64,000 nucleotides of DNA from Bacteroidaceae bacterium (GCA_017542145.1 JAFXXQ010000047.1:62001-126000), one strand, 5' to 3'. Numbered from the stretch's first letter, positions 9,249 to 18,589 are shown. Numbers and translations are program-made. Notes: a model not told the origin generated them from the sequence alone.

Positions 9249-11009
9249 ATGAAAAAAAGTGTTTTTTACTTGTCCATAACAGCCTTTGCTGCCTTGTTTA
9301 CCCTCACTTCCTGCAAACCAAAGGAATTAGAATTCCGCATTATAGGCACATCGGATGTGCATGGGAACTTCTACCCCTACGATTTCGTGGCCGACCGTCC
9401 GGCAGCGGGCAGTCTTGCGCGTGTCCAAAGTTTTCTTCGCGAGCAACGCACCACGTGGGGCGACCGACTCATTTATGTCGATAACGGCGACATCATCCAA
9501 GGACAGCCCACCTCGTACTATTACAACACCGTCGCCGTTGCAAAGCCCCACCTTGCAGACCAGATGCTCAACTACATGGGCTGCGAAATCGGCACTCTCG
9601 GCAACCACGAGATTGAGACTGGCGGCACCACCTACCAGCGCTACATCCTCGATGCCGACTTCCCCATACTCGGCGCTAACATTATTATCGATGGCACAGA
9701 CCATAACTTTATTCCGCCCTATAAAGTCATTGAGCGTCATGGAGTCAAAATTGCGTTCATCGGAATGCTCACTCCTGCCATTCCCAATTGGTTGCCACGC
9801 GAGCTTTGGCGCGAACTGAAGTTCATCGACATCGAAACTTCTGCTCGCCAATGGATGGCTTATGTGAAAGAGAAAGTGCAGCCTGACGTCGTCATCGGTG
9901 TATTCCATTCAGGACTCAAGGGGGGTATTACCACCAATAGTTACGCGGAAAACGCTACGGAGCAGGTAGCTCGCGAGGTGCCTGGCTTCGATGCCATCAT
10001 CTTTGGACATGACCACAGCCTCTGCTGTGACTCTGTCATCAATACTGAAGGAAAAGCCGTGCCCATCGTCAATCCCGCCAACGGTGCACGCTATGTCTCG
10101 CAACTCACGCTAACGCTGAAAAAGGAGCACGGAAAGTGGACCGTGAAGCATACCGATGCTGCGAACGTTCCCGTCACAGATTACGACCCTGACCCTGATT
10201 TCATGGCTACCTTTGCCCCACAGATGGAAGAAGTTAAGAAATACGTCTCCAAACGTATCGGCACATTCACAGCTCCATTAACCACGCAAGATGCCTACTT
10301 CGGCCCGTGCGCTTTCATGGACTTCATCCATCAGATGCAGCTTGACATTACCCGTGCCGACATCTCGTTGGCAGCCCCGTTGTCGCTGAACGCTACTATC
10401 AAGGCCGGCGATGTATATGTGCGGGATATGTTCAACCTCTACCGATATGAAAACATGCTCTACACCATGCTACTCAAGGGAAGCGAGGTGCGCGACCATT
10501 TGGAAATGTCCTATGCCCTTTGGGCCAACCAAATGCGCTCTTCCAATGATCATCTCATCCTCTTCGATGAAAACGCGTCAGACAACGGCGACAAGAACAC
10601 CGGCAAGGGACGTCCGAAATTCAAGAACATCTATTACAACTTCGATACCGCTGCAGGCATCCGCTACGAGGTCGATGTCACTAAGCCTATCGGCCAGCGC
10701 GTCCGTATCCTCAGCATGGCCGACGGCCGTCCGTTCGACCCCGCCCAAACCTATCGCGTAGCCGTCAACTCCTATCGCGGCAACGGTGGAGGTGAACTGC
10801 TGACCCGCGGCGCAGGCATTCCCCAGGAAGAACTGCGCAGCCGTGTCGATTACAGCACCGATGCCGACCTTCGCTTCTATATGCTATCCTACATCGAAGC
10901 CCGCGACACCATCACTCCCCGTCCCGTCTGCCAATGGCGCTTCGTCCCCGAGAAATGGGCCATTCCCGCTGCCAAACGCGACAAGGAGTTGCTCTTCCCC
11001 TCCCGTTAA
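9249..11009 (+). CDS. 5'-nucleotidase / metallophosphatase lipoprotein (UshA-like)
   Basis: 586 residues from the chosen ATG; an in-frame ATG at 9237 would add only MPFI before the signal peptide. Lipobox LTSC gives an envelope lipoprotein. The N-terminal metallophosphatase domain has SDVHGNF, NGDIIQG, GNHEIE and GHDHS, the metal ligands of the calcineurin-like fold. The C-terminal 5_nucleotid_C domain has the substrate-stacking region YRYENMLY and NSYRGNGGGELLTRG. Family members hydrolyse nucleotides or 2',3'-cyclic nucleotides in the periplasm for purine salvage. Monocistronic, convergent with fbp. Confidence 0.9.
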   Translation: MKKSVFYLSITAFAALFTLTSCKPKELEFRIIGTSDVHGNFYPYDFVADRPAAGSLARVQSFLREQRTTWGDRLIYVDNGDIIQGQPTSYYYNTVAVAKPHLADQMLNYMGCEIGTLGNHEIETGGTTYQRYILDADFPILGANIIIDGTDHNFIPPYKVIERHGVKIAFIGMLTPAIPNWLPRELWRELKFIDIETSARQWMAYVKEKVQPDVVIGVFHSGLKGGITTNSYAENATEQVAREVPGFDAIIFGHDHSLCCDSVINTEGKAVPIVNPANGARYVSQLTLTLKKEHGKWTVKHTDAANVPVTDYDPDPDFMATFAPQMEEVKKYVSKRIGTFTAPLTTQDAYFGPCAFMDFIHQMQLDITRADISLAAPLSLNATIKAGDVYVRDMFNLYRYENMLYTMLLKGSEVRDHLEMSYALWANQMRSSNDHLILFDENASDNGDKNTGKGRPKFKNIYYNFDTAAGIRYEVDVTKPIGQRVRILSMADGRPFDPAQTYRVAVNSYRGNGGGELLTRGAGIPQEELRSRVDYSTDADLRFYMLSYIEARDTITPRPVCQWRFVPEKWAIPAAKRDKELLFPSR

Positions 11010-11152
11010 CCCCTTTTTACACACATGTAACAAAAAAGTTTTTTCAGCTTAAAACCTTTCAACGAAAAGTCTCACGAAAAATAAGGTTGTCTCACACCTC
11101 TGTAATTCTGTATTCTTTTTTTCCTTATACAAAATTCACATTCGTATAGCAA

Positions 11153-13219
11153 TTACCGTTCGTGTATGAGACCTTGGCGGTAAGCGAATAGAAGGCGGCG
11201 GAGGTCGTCTATGCGGGAGGCAATATCGTGGCCTTTGTCGGTTTCGCGCATCATGATGCGTTGTGAGCGCATCTCCACCAGATGACGGGTGGAGCGAATA
11301 TCGGAGCCCTTGCGAATAGCGTCTTCAGTACTGGTAAAAGGCTGGTGCTCAACTAGCTGCATACCTCGCGAATGATAGACGAGGGTATAGCCCGCGATGC
11401 CCGTCACACGCTGATAGGGTTTGGAAAAGCCACCATCGATGACGATGAGCTTTCCGCCAGCCTTCAAAGGACTCTCGCCCTTGGCCGTATGGATGGGTGT
11501 ATGTCCATTGATAATATGGCGATGGGTGCCACGGACATCGAATTCCTCAAGGATGCGGTCCACAGCCTCAGGGTCATCGCGGAAGGCGTAGTAGGCACCC
11601 TTGTTCTCTTTCATGACAGCCTTGTCTTTCAGGAAATAGCGTTCGAAGGTCGTCATCTTATCTTTATCAAACACAGGGGAGTCCTTGCCACACCAGAGGT
11701 ACCAGAGGTAATCGAGATTTTGCAGGTCAATTGAACTACAAGTCAACAAGTTGACACGCTGGGCATAATCTGCATTCACTTGTTGACCTATTGACCTGTT
11801 GATTTGTTGGCCATTCTCGAACGCCTCGCGGATTAGACGGTCGATTCTGTCCAGTAGAGCACGACCATGAAACGTCTCACCCATAATGGTGACGTCGCGG
11901 AACGAGCCGTCGGCATTCATCGGCACAGAGGCATGATAGAGCAGATTGCCGTTGCAGACGAGATACATGGAGCCGTTGTCGAGCAGGAGGCGAATATGCT
12001 TTTTCAGTTTTTCCGATGTAAGGAAGGAGTGGCGAATCTGCCCGATGAGTTCTTGTTCCTCGATGCTGAGACGATAGGGATCAGCAGGGTCAACAGTAGG
12101 CAGGAAGGTGTCGCTCATGGTGTATTTTCGATTGCTTATACGGCAAATACCCTTCTTGAAATCCGTCTTGTCAAGCAGCAGACGATCCTCCATGCCGTAT
12201 TCTGGGTGACTGTGGATGATTTCGGCTTCGAGCTTGAACTGAAGGACGCTGATGGCTTTATGCATCTGGGCTATGAGACGTCGCGTCTTGGCACTAAGGG
12301 TGACGTTCTCTTCAAGCCGAGGGCCAAAGGAATCGCAGGGGTCGTCCTTGTAGACTTCCATCGCAAAGATGGCCAACGGCAGGAGGTTGATGCCATACCC
12401 GTCCTCAAGAACGCTAAGGTTGCCGTATCGCATACAAATGCGCAGAATGTTGGCCATGCAGGCTTCGTTGCCCGAAGCGGCGCCAATCCATAGCACGTCG
12501 TGATTGCCAAACTGGATGTCGAAATTCTGGTACTCAGCCAGCGCATCCATCACGAGATGGCTGCCCGTGCCACGATCGAAAAGGTCGCCAATGATGTGCA
12601 GCCTATCGACAGCCAAACGCTGAATGACTGTGCAAAGAGCCGCGATGAAGTGGTCGGCCTCGCCGACATCGATAATCGTATCGACGATACTACCCACGTA
12701 ACGGTTTTTGTTTCGCATCCCTTCGGACTCATGCAGCAACTCCTGAATGATATAGCTGAACTCCTTGGGGAGCACAGTACGGACTTTCGAGCGCGTGTAT
12801 TTCGAGGAGATGTTCTGGCAGATGAGCACCAGGTAACGGATGGTGAGCGAATACCAGGATGCCGACAATTCGCTGCCCTTTGCCGCAGCCTCCTCACGCA
12901 GTAGAGCCAGTTTTTCGACGGGATAGTAGATGAGCGTACAGAGTTCGCGCAATTCCTTGGTGCTTAGTTCATCGCCCAGCAGTTCCGTCACCTTACGACG
13001 GATGTCGCCGGAAGCATTCTTGAGCACATGCTGAAATGCCTCGTGCTCGCCGTGGATGTCGGCAAGGAAGTGCTCCGTTCCCTTTGGGAGATTCAGGATG
13101 GCCTCCAGATTTATGATTTCTGTGGCTGTTTCAGCCGCATTCTTATACGTCTTGGCAAGCAGTCTTAGATAATCCATCTGACGCTCTATTTCTTCCTTCG
13201 GATAACTCAGTTCGGGCAT
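11153..13219 (-). CDS. fbp: Fructose-1,6-bisphosphatase, class III
   Basis: 688 residues from the ATG at 13219. A longer frame from a TTG at 13261 would begin inside the promoter box at 13259-13266 and is rejected. Class III FBPases are large metallophosphatase-fold enzymes of gluconeogenesis. Visible here: FLADIHGEHEAF, IGDLFDRG, FGNHDVLWIGA, HIINGHTPIH and VIDGGFSKPYQ. Oddity: residues about 470-499 (QQINRSIGQQVNADYAQRVN and onward) are encoded by runs of GTCAACAAGTC-like repeats just before the conserved DYLWYLWCG, where I recall Bacteroides homologues having only a short acidic linker. Convergent with the 5'-nucleotidase gene. Confidence 0.95.
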   Translation of the reverse strand: MPELSYPKEEIERQMDYLRLLAKTYKNAAETATEIINLEAILNLPKGTEHFLADIHGEHEAFQHVLKNASGDIRRKVTELLGDELSTKELRELCTLIYYPVEKLALLREEAAAKGSELSASWYSLTIRYLVLICQNISSKYTRSKVRTVLPKEFSYIIQELLHESEGMRNKNRYVGSIVDTIIDVGEADHFIAALCTVIQRLAVDRLHIIGDLFDRGTGSHLVMDALAEYQNFDIQFGNHDVLWIGAASGNEACMANILRICMRYGNLSVLEDGYGINLLPLAIFAMEVYKDDPCDSFGPRLEENVTLSAKTRRLIAQMHKAISVLQFKLEAEIIHSHPEYGMEDRLLLDKTDFKKGICRISNRKYTMSDTFLPTVDPADPYRLSIEEQELIGQIRHSFLTSEKLKKHIRLLLDNGSMYLVCNGNLLYHASVPMNADGSFRDVTIMGETFHGRALLDRIDRLIREAFENGQQINRSIGQQVNADYAQRVNLLTCSSIDLQNLDYLWYLWCGKDSPVFDKDKMTTFERYFLKDKAVMKENKGAYYAFRDDPEAVDRILEEFDVRGTHRHIINGHTPIHTAKGESPLKAGGKLIVIDGGFSKPYQRVTGIAGYTLVYHSRGMQLVEHQPFTSTEDAIRKGSDIRSTRHLVEMRSQRIMMRETDKGHDIASRIDDLRRLLFAYRQGLIHER
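11724..11812 (-). repeat. GTCAAC-type repeats inside fbp
   Basis: Two arms, 11724-11757 and 11777-11812, are built from variants of GTCAACAAGTC and TTGTTGACC in opposite orientation. They stay in frame and encode a Q/N/S-rich stretch of Fbp. The same word family occurs in the GH67 gene (55791-55818) and near 54111-54125. Confidence 0.65.
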
Positions 13220-13258
13220 AGGAAAACAAAAAAATGTATTTGTCGAAATGTTTTGGGG

Positions 13259-13266
13259 CAAAAGTA
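13259..13266 (-). promoter_or_regulatory. -7 box of the fbp promoter
   Basis: Reads TACTTTTG on the minus strand, about 40 bp upstream of the fbp ATG; it sets the start choice for fbp. Confidence 0.6.
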
Positions 13267-13312
13267 ATCATTTATTCGGGATTTTTTTATTCCTTTGCAC
13301 AAATTTTTCAAA

Positions 13313-14224
13313 ATGTATAAGTTCGAACCCATACTGAAAACCCTTATATGGGGTAGTGAAAGTTGGCAATTGTCCGGTGTACCGGGTTCATTGTCTGTAG
13401 TTTTTGAAGGTCCCGAAAAGGGAAAGACTGTGGCCGACCTCCTCTGCGAACAGCATGAGCAACTTGTAGGCCGCCGCAGCTACGAACGCTACGGCAACGT
13501 GTTTCCTCTCCTTATTAAATTTATTGAGGCCAATTTGCCCCTCTCCGTACAAGTGCACCCGAACGACGAGCTGGCCCGCAAGCGCCACAACTCTTTCGGA
13601 AAGACCGAGATGTGGTATGTCCTCCATGCCAAGAAGGACGCTTACCTCTGTGCCGGCTTCAATCGTTTGCTTGACCCTGAAAGCTACTGCCGCATGGTTG
13701 AGGACGGCAGCATCACTCAGGCATTGGCCAAGCACTCGTTGCAGGAAGGCGATGTCTTCTTCCTTCCTGCAGGACGAGTGCACAGTATCGGCGGAGGTAC
13801 CACCATCGCCGAAATCCAGCAGACCAGCGACATTACCTACCGCATCTACGACTTCGGCCGTCTGGACAAGAACGGCAACCCCCGCGAACTGCATACTGAA
13901 CTGGCGAAGGACGCCATCGACTATCGCGTATTCTCCGACTACCGCACCCACTATCTGCCCTGCCCCAACCGCCCCGTAGAGTTGGTTAACTGCGACTATT
14001 TCACCACGTCGCTGCTCGACCTCAACCAACCAATCCATTTCGACCACAGCGCTATGGATTCGTTCGTAATCTACATCGGTTTGGAAGACAATTGCGAATT
14101 CACGGACGAGAAAGGCGAGAAGGCTCTTCTCCACGCCGGGCAGACGCTGCTCGTCCCCGCTTCCAACGGACGACTCAACCTTCGTCCCGTTGGCACAGCC
14201 AAACTGCTCGAAGTTCACATTTAA
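13313..14224 (+). CDS. manA: Mannose-6-phosphate isomerase, class I
   Basis: 303 residues from the ATG at 13313. The upstream in-frame TTG lies within a TTTGCAC promoter-like element and is rejected. It interconverts fructose-6-P and mannose-6-P, feeding GDP-mannose synthesis and catabolism of mannose released by the mannan operon elsewhere in the window. Zinc-site signatures: VQVHPND (Gln and His ligands), GKTEMWYVL (Glu ligand), and the downstream AGRVHSIGGGTTIAEIQQ (His ligand plus conserved helix), followed by YRIYDFGR. Divergent from fbp across a 93-bp gap. Confidence 0.94.
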   Translation: MYKFEPILKTLIWGSESWQLSGVPGSLSVVFEGPEKGKTVADLLCEQHEQLVGRRSYERYGNVFPLLIKFIEANLPLSVQVHPNDELARKRHNSFGKTEMWYVLHAKKDAYLCAGFNRLLDPESYCRMVEDGSITQALAKHSLQEGDVFFLPAGRVHSIGGGTTIAEIQQTSDITYRIYDFGRLDKNGNPRELHTELAKDAIDYRVFSDYRTHYLPCPNRPVELVNCDYFTTSLLDLNQPIHFDHSAMDSFVIYIGLEDNCEFTDEKGEKALLHAGQTLLVPASNGRLNLRPVGTAKLLEVHI

Positions 14225-14268
14225 TGTTTTTTTTTCAATCTACATTTTTCATTCTTCATTTTTTGTAT

Positions 14269-14276
14269 TATCTTTG
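14269..14276 (+). promoter_or_regulatory. -7 box of the SPOR-lipoprotein operon
   Basis: TATCTTTG, 40 bp before the ATG at 14316, just after a TTTTTCATTCTTCATT repeat. Confidence 0.65.
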
Positions 14277-14315
14277 CACTCTGAAAACAATAACCCATTT
14301 TAACATCAACCCGTA

Positions 14316-14798
14316 ATGAAAAAGACCGTATTTTTCGTACTGATGGGCGCAGCCCTCATGTTCACCTCCTGCAAATCCAGCCAGAGCGCTTACAGACAAG
14401 CCTATGAAAAGGCTAAGGCACAGGAGACCTATACACAGACCGAGGCTAACGCTCCTGTTCAGACAACTGCTGCCAGCGAGACGAGGCCTGTTACTCCCGT
14501 CACCGACAACACTCCTGTCCGTCAGGAGGCCGTCGTCGACTTCAATGGTGAGGTCAAATCCTACAGCGTTGTCTGCGGTAGCTTTAGCGTGCAGACCAAT
14601 GCCGAGGATCTCTGCCAGAAGCTGAAAGCCGATGGCTACAAAGCCGGCATCGTCAAGAACGTCGACCGCAATATGTACCGCGTCTATATCGGTACTTATA
14701 ACACCAAGGCCGAGGCCGTCACAGCCCGCGATGCCTTCAAGGCTGCCAACCCCGACCGTCAGGACTTCCAGGAGAGCTGGATTCTGCTGAAAAAGTGA
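14316..14798 (+). CDS. SPOR-domain lipoprotein
   Basis: 160 residues. A lipoprotein signal with lipobox FTSC precedes a Q/T/P-rich linker (about 25-75) and a C-terminal SPOR domain (about 80-160) with the paired VVCGSFS and YRVYIGTY strands. SPOR domains bind glycan strands stripped of stem peptides, usually at division septa, so this is probably a peptidoglycan-associated envelope protein. Its stop overlaps the GTG of the following aminotransferase (GTGA), implying coupled translation. Confidence 0.9.
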   Translation: MKKTVFFVLMGAALMFTSCKSSQSAYRQAYEKAKAQETYTQTEANAPVQTTAASETRPVTPVTDNTPVRQEAVVDFNGEVKSYSVVCGSFSVQTNAEDLCQKLKADGYKAGIVKNVDRNMYRVYIGTYNTKAEAVTARDAFKAANPDRQDFQESWILLKK

Positions 14799-15925
14799 TT
14801 CCCTTTCTGGACATACAAGCTGTCACCGCCCTTCACGCCGATGAGATCGCAGCGGCGGTTGACAACGTTGTACGTTCGGGCTGGTACCTGAAGGGAAGAG
14901 CAACAGCCGTTTTCGAGGAAGCGTATGCCATGTTTATCGGCACGTCCCATTGTGTGGGTTGTGCCAATGGGCTGGATGCGCTTACCCTTATTTTAAAAGG
15001 GTATATGGAACTTGGCGTGATGGCTCCAGGCGACGAGGTCATCGTCCCAGCCAACACGTTCATTGCTTCCGTGCTTGCTGTTACCCGCTGCGGGCTGACG
15101 CCCGTGTTTGTCGAACCAAGCGTTGAGACCTCGCTGATTGACGAGAGCCTCATCGAAGCGGTCATCACCCCACGTACCCGTGCTGTCATGATTGTCCACC
15201 TCTATGGGCGCTCGGCGTGGACAGAACATATCAGCGACATCTGCCGCCGTCATGGGCTGAAGTTGATTGAGGACAATGCCCAGGCGCACGGGGCCATTGC
15301 TCCTAACACATCCAAGCGGACGGGATCACTCGGCGATGCGGCTGGACATAGCTTCTATCCGGCAAAGAATCTCGGAGCCCTAGGCGATGCGGGAGCTGTC
15401 ACAACTGATGATGACGCTTTGGCAGACGTCGTACGCCGCTTGGGCAACTACGGCATGGAGCCCAAGTACCATTGTGACCTTCAGGGAATCAACAGCCGCA
15501 TCGACGAGGTGCAGGCCGCCGTCCTCTCCGTCAAGCTCCGCCATCTGAACGAGGACAACGACCGCCGACGTGCTATTGCTGACATCTATTCCGAGATGCT
15601 CCCTCCCCATCTTGCCTCCTGGGATCCTAACTCCTCATTCCTGACAGCCAACTCTTCTTCCGTCTTCCACGTCTTCCCCATTTTTACGGAAGGGCGCGAC
15701 GACTTGCAACGCTATCTGCTTTCAGAAGGGGTTGAAACCAACATCCACTACCCCATCCCGCCTCATCGCCAACGCTGTTTCCCGCAGTTCAACCACCTCG
15801 TTCTGCCCGTCACCGAACGCTTGGCAGCCACCGAGCTCAGCCTCCCCATCAGCCCGGCCCTATCACCCTCAGACGCCCGTATCGTCGCAGAAAAAGTATT
15901 GAAGTGGTTAGAGGTTAAGGGTTAA
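14795..15925 (+). CDS. DegT/DnrJ/EryC1/StrS-family sugar aminotransferase
   Basis: 376 residues. Start is GTG at 14795, overlapping the previous stop by 4 bp; IPFLDIQAV right after it is the usual N-terminus of this family, so the GTG is well supported. PLP enzyme: SFYPAKNLGALGDAGA holds the Schiff-base lysine, and EDNAQAHGA the Asp that contacts the pyridine nitrogen. Members transaminate keto-sugar nucleotides (for example dTDP-3-keto-6-deoxyhexoses) for O-antigen, capsule or glycoprotein glycans. No sugar-nucleotide cluster surrounds it, so the product is unknown. Confidence 0.9.
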   Translation: MIPFLDIQAVTALHADEIAAAVDNVVRSGWYLKGRATAVFEEAYAMFIGTSHCVGCANGLDALTLILKGYMELGVMAPGDEVIVPANTFIASVLAVTRCGLTPVFVEPSVETSLIDESLIEAVITPRTRAVMIVHLYGRSAWTEHISDICRRHGLKLIEDNAQAHGAIAPNTSKRTGSLGDAAGHSFYPAKNLGALGDAGAVTTDDDALADVVRRLGNYGMEPKYHCDLQGINSRIDEVQAAVLSVKLRHLNEDNDRRRAIADIYSEMLPPHLASWDPNSSFLTANSSSVFHVFPIFTEGRDDLQRYLLSEGVETNIHYPIPPHRQRCFPQFNHLVLPVTERLAATELSLPISPALSPSDARIVAEKVLKWLEVKG

Positions 15926-15930
15926 GGCTA

Positions 15931-15965
15931 TTTATTTTTCATTTTTCATTCTTCATTTTTCATTA
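15931..15965 (+). repeat. TTTTTCATTCTTCATT dispersed repeat
   Basis: AT-rich repeat of TTTTTCATT and TTCTTCATT words filling the 42-bp gap before the CBM9-like gene. Other copies: 14243-14264, 22931-22967, 55881-55915 (opposite orientation) and 55973-56004. Confidence 0.7.
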
Positions 15966-15967
15966 TC

Positions 15968-16600
15968 ATGGAAATCCGCCGTTTGTCCGCAGCCTTTGTC
16001 GCAGCCTCTGAAATCCGCGACTTGTTCGACAGGGAACGCATCCCTTTCACCCCCGTCAGTCAAATCAACTGGCCCTCCTACCCCTACCTCCCGGAGGTAG
16101 CCGTCCGCACGGCTTTGAGTAATGATGCTCTGCTCATCCACTATCGCGTCAGCGAACAAGCCGTGCTGGCCCGCTATGTGACGGACGGCGACCGCGTCTG
16201 GACAGACTCATGCGTCGAGACGTTCATCCGCCCCGATGGCGCAAAAGGCTATTACAATATCGAGTGCTCATGCATCGGCACGCTCCTCATCGGTTACGGC
16301 GAAGGGCGTGAAGGACGCGAGCCGCTTCCAACGGGGTTTTTGGGAACCGTTGACCGCTGGTCCTCTCTAGGAAGGAAACCCTTGGGACTGGTCAACGAGC
16401 AAACCAACTGGGAACTAACCCTTGCCATACCCTACACCCTTTTCGGCGAGCATGCCCATCAGGTTTCTTCAGGCGAATTCCGTCTGAACGTCTATAAATG
16501 CGGCGACGACCTCCCCACGCCCCACTTCGTTTCCCTTTTCCCCATCGACCTCCCCAAACCCGACTTCCACCGCCCCGACTTCTTCGGAAAGCCGGAATGA
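15968..16600 (+). CDS. CBM9-like carbohydrate-binding protein
   Basis: 210 residues, no signal peptide. It resembles the Bacteroidota carbohydrate-binding family 9-like proteins (CBM9_2): ALLIHYRVSE and VWTDSCVETFIRP form the first half of the sandwich, and WELTLAIPYTLFG with FRLNVYKCGDD the second. Usually these are either domains of secreted enzymes or, as here, small stand-alone proteins of unknown role. It follows the aminotransferase by 42 bp of repeat sequence and may be a third gene of that operon. No separate promoter is visible. Confidence 0.75.
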   Translation: MEIRRLSAAFVAASEIRDLFDRERIPFTPVSQINWPSYPYLPEVAVRTALSNDALLIHYRVSEQAVLARYVTDGDRVWTDSCVETFIRPDGAKGYYNIECSCIGTLLIGYGEGREGREPLPTGFLGTVDRWSSLGRKPLGLVNEQTNWELTLAIPYTLFGEHAHQVSSGEFRLNVYKCGDDLPTPHFVSLFPIDLPKPDFHRPDFFGKPE

Positions 16601-17207
16601 TTAGGCAAAAAACACATATAGTCGAAAAAGAAAGACAGATGTATTTTTTGAAATAATTTGAAGAATCACATCCGTTACAATAGGAGCAAGGAGGAAGCGT
16701 TTCATTCTTACAAAAAGTTTGTAAAACATCTACACAATCTACACGAACGCGGTATTTAACAGATATATTGCCGTTTGAGGTGTATAGATAGGACGCTATA
16801 TCTACATTATCTACACAATCTACACGGTTTTCGGCGGTTTCGTAGAAAAAAGCATTATAGAACGATTCGTATCATTCGGAATATTTGCCGTTCTTATTGC
16901 TTTGTTTGCTTTTTCAGCGTTTGATGTTTTTTATAAACAGCGCCCGTGTTTATATAAACAGGAGCCCTGTTTATAGACAGAGTAGGCAAATCAGAAAATA
17001 GAATAGGCAAATAAAAAATTAGCGTAGGGGAATAAATTCATAAAGCAAGGGAATAATTTCACAGAGCAAGCATCTATTCAGAGAGTGCAAGGGAATGAAA
17101 ATGGTCTTCACATTTCTGGCATTATCTTTTTTATCCTCCGAAGGCTTTTAGATGAGTTGAAGGCGCGTTTTTCTTGCAATTTGTTACAAATATTGGATTA
17201 TTATTTG
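16601..17207. other. Repeat-rich intergenic gap
   Basis: No gene seen. It contains ATCTACACAATCTACAC words at 16726-16745 and 16799-16827, two consecutive stem-loops built on TATAAACAG/CTGTTTATA (about 16932-16975), a GCGTTTGATG word near 16918, and from 16983 a run of the ATAGGCAAATAA / AGGGAATAA family also seen at 39.3, 57.0 and 61.6 kb. The 3' end holds the promoter of the NSS symporter. Confidence 0.65.
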
Positions 17208-17215
17208 TAATTTTG
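17208..17215 (+). promoter_or_regulatory. -7 box of the NSS symporter promoter
   Basis: TAATTTTG, 10 bp before the ATG at 17225. The likely leader is very short. Confidence 0.6.
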
Positions 17216-17224
17216 CAGCCAATT

Positions 17225-18589
17225 ATGGAAAAGAGAAAGAATTTCGGAAGCAAGCTGGGTATCATCCTGGCAGCAGCAGGTTCAGCCGTAGGACTGGGTA
17301 ACGTGTGGCGTTTTCCCACGGAGACAGGCGCTAACGGCGGAGCGGCCTTCATCATCATCTATATTGTCTGCGTCCTCGTGCTGGGCATTCCCGTCATGCT
17401 GTCGGAGTTTGTCATCGGGCGCAGTACGCATGCCAACACCATCGACGCCTACCGCCGTCTGGCTCCGCGCTCAGCGTGGATTGTGCAGGGGTATCTGGGC
17501 GTGTTTGCCGCCTTCATCATCCTGTCGTACTATAGCGTGGTGGCTGGCTGGACCATGAAGTACCTCGTTACGGCAACGGCAGGATGGGTGACGCACATCG
17601 CCGACCCTGCCGCCTACTTTACTTCCTTCACCTCCAACGCCTGGTGGCCCGTCGTCTTCACAGCGCTCGTGCTGCTCACAACCCATATCATCGTCGTCCG
17701 CGGCGTGCAGAACGGCATCGAACGCTTCTCGAAGCTGCTGATGCCCATGCTGTTCATCATCATTACCGTGCTGGTTGTCTGCTCAATGATGATGCCCGGA
17801 GCGGGGGAAGGGCTTCGTTTCCTCTTGCGGCCCGACTTCTCGAAGATTACGGCTGACACCCTCCTCAGCGCCCTGGGTCAGGCATTCTTCTCGCTCAGTC
17901 TGGCGATGGGCTGCCTGTGTACCTACGCCAGCTACTTCCGCGACGACGCCAACCTGACGCGCACAGCCGTCAGCGTCGTCAGCATCGACACGCTGGTAGC
18001 CGTCATGTGCGGATTCATCATCTTCCCAGCCGTATTCAGCGTGCAGGAAATCACGCCCGATGCCGGTCCTGGACTGGTGTTCATCACCCTGCCCAGCGTC
18101 TTCCAGATGGCCTTCGACGGAGCACCCATACTGGGCTACATCTTTGCCCTGTTGTTCTACCTTCTCCTCATCGTTGCCGCCATCACCAGCACCATCTCGC
18201 TCCACGAAACCATTACCGCCTTCCTGCACGAGCGTGGCCTCTCGCGCCGCGCCGCCGCCTGGATTGTCACCTCCAGCTGCCTCGTGCTGGGCATCTTTTG
18301 CTCGCTCAGCTTCGGCCCGATGAAGGACTTCCGGCCCTTCTTCGGACTTGGTTTCTTCGATGCCTTCGACTTCCTCTCGGCCAAGATTATCATGCCCATC
18401 GGGGGCATCATTATCAGTCTCTTTGCAGGCTGGCGCCTCGACAAGAAACTGGTTCGCGACCAAGTCACCAACGGCGGAAAGCTGAGGGCACCCCTCTTCG
18501 GCCTCTATCGCTTCATCATCCGCTGGGTGGCTCCCACGCTCATTACTCTCGTTCTCCTCAACGAACTCGGTGTATTCAGCCATAAATGA
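17225..18589 (+). CDS. Sodium-dependent transporter, NSS (SNF) family
   Basis: 454 residues from the ATG at 17225; the upstream in-frame TTG at 17174 precedes the promoter. An integral membrane protein with about 11-12 helices and the NSS helix 1 signature AAAGSAVGLGNVWRFP, followed by ETGANGGAAF. Bacterial members (LeuT, TnaT, MhsT types) import amino acids with sodium. GAGEGLRFLLRPDFSKIT and GQAFFSLSLAMGC are further family segments. Substrate unknown. Its stop overlaps the next ATG (ATGA), coupling it to a secreted glycosidase-like gene. Confidence 0.92.
   Translation: MEKRKNFGSKLGIILAAAGSAVGLGNVWRFPTETGANGGAAFIIIYIVCVLVLGIPVMLSEFVIGRSTHANTIDAYRRLAPRSAWIVQGYLGVFAAFIILSYYSVVAGWTMKYLVTATAGWVTHIADPAAYFTSFTSNAWWPVVFTALVLLTTHIIVVRGVQNGIERFSKLLMPMLFIIITVLVVCSMMMPGAGEGLRFLLRPDFSKITADTLLSALGQAFFSLSLAMGCLCTYASYFRDDANLTRTAVSVVSIDTLVAVMCGFIIFPAVFSVQEITPDAGPGLVFITLPSVFQMAFDGAPILGYIFALLFYLLLIVAAITSTISLHETITAFLHERGLSRRAAAWIVTSSCLVLGIFCSLSFGPMKDFRPFFGLGFFDAFDFLSAKIIMPIGGIIISLFAGWRLDKKLVRDQVTNGGKLRAPLFGLYRFIIRWVAPTLITLVLLNELGVFSHK

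Noticed and set aside
13219..13261. TTG-started N-terminal extension of Fbp
   Set aside because: It overlaps the -7 promoter box, and the ATG at 13219 gives the usual N-terminus.
17783..18583. 266-residue antisense frame over the NSS gene
   Set aside because: Acidic low-complexity shadow of a membrane-protein gene; the sense frame has clear family motifs.
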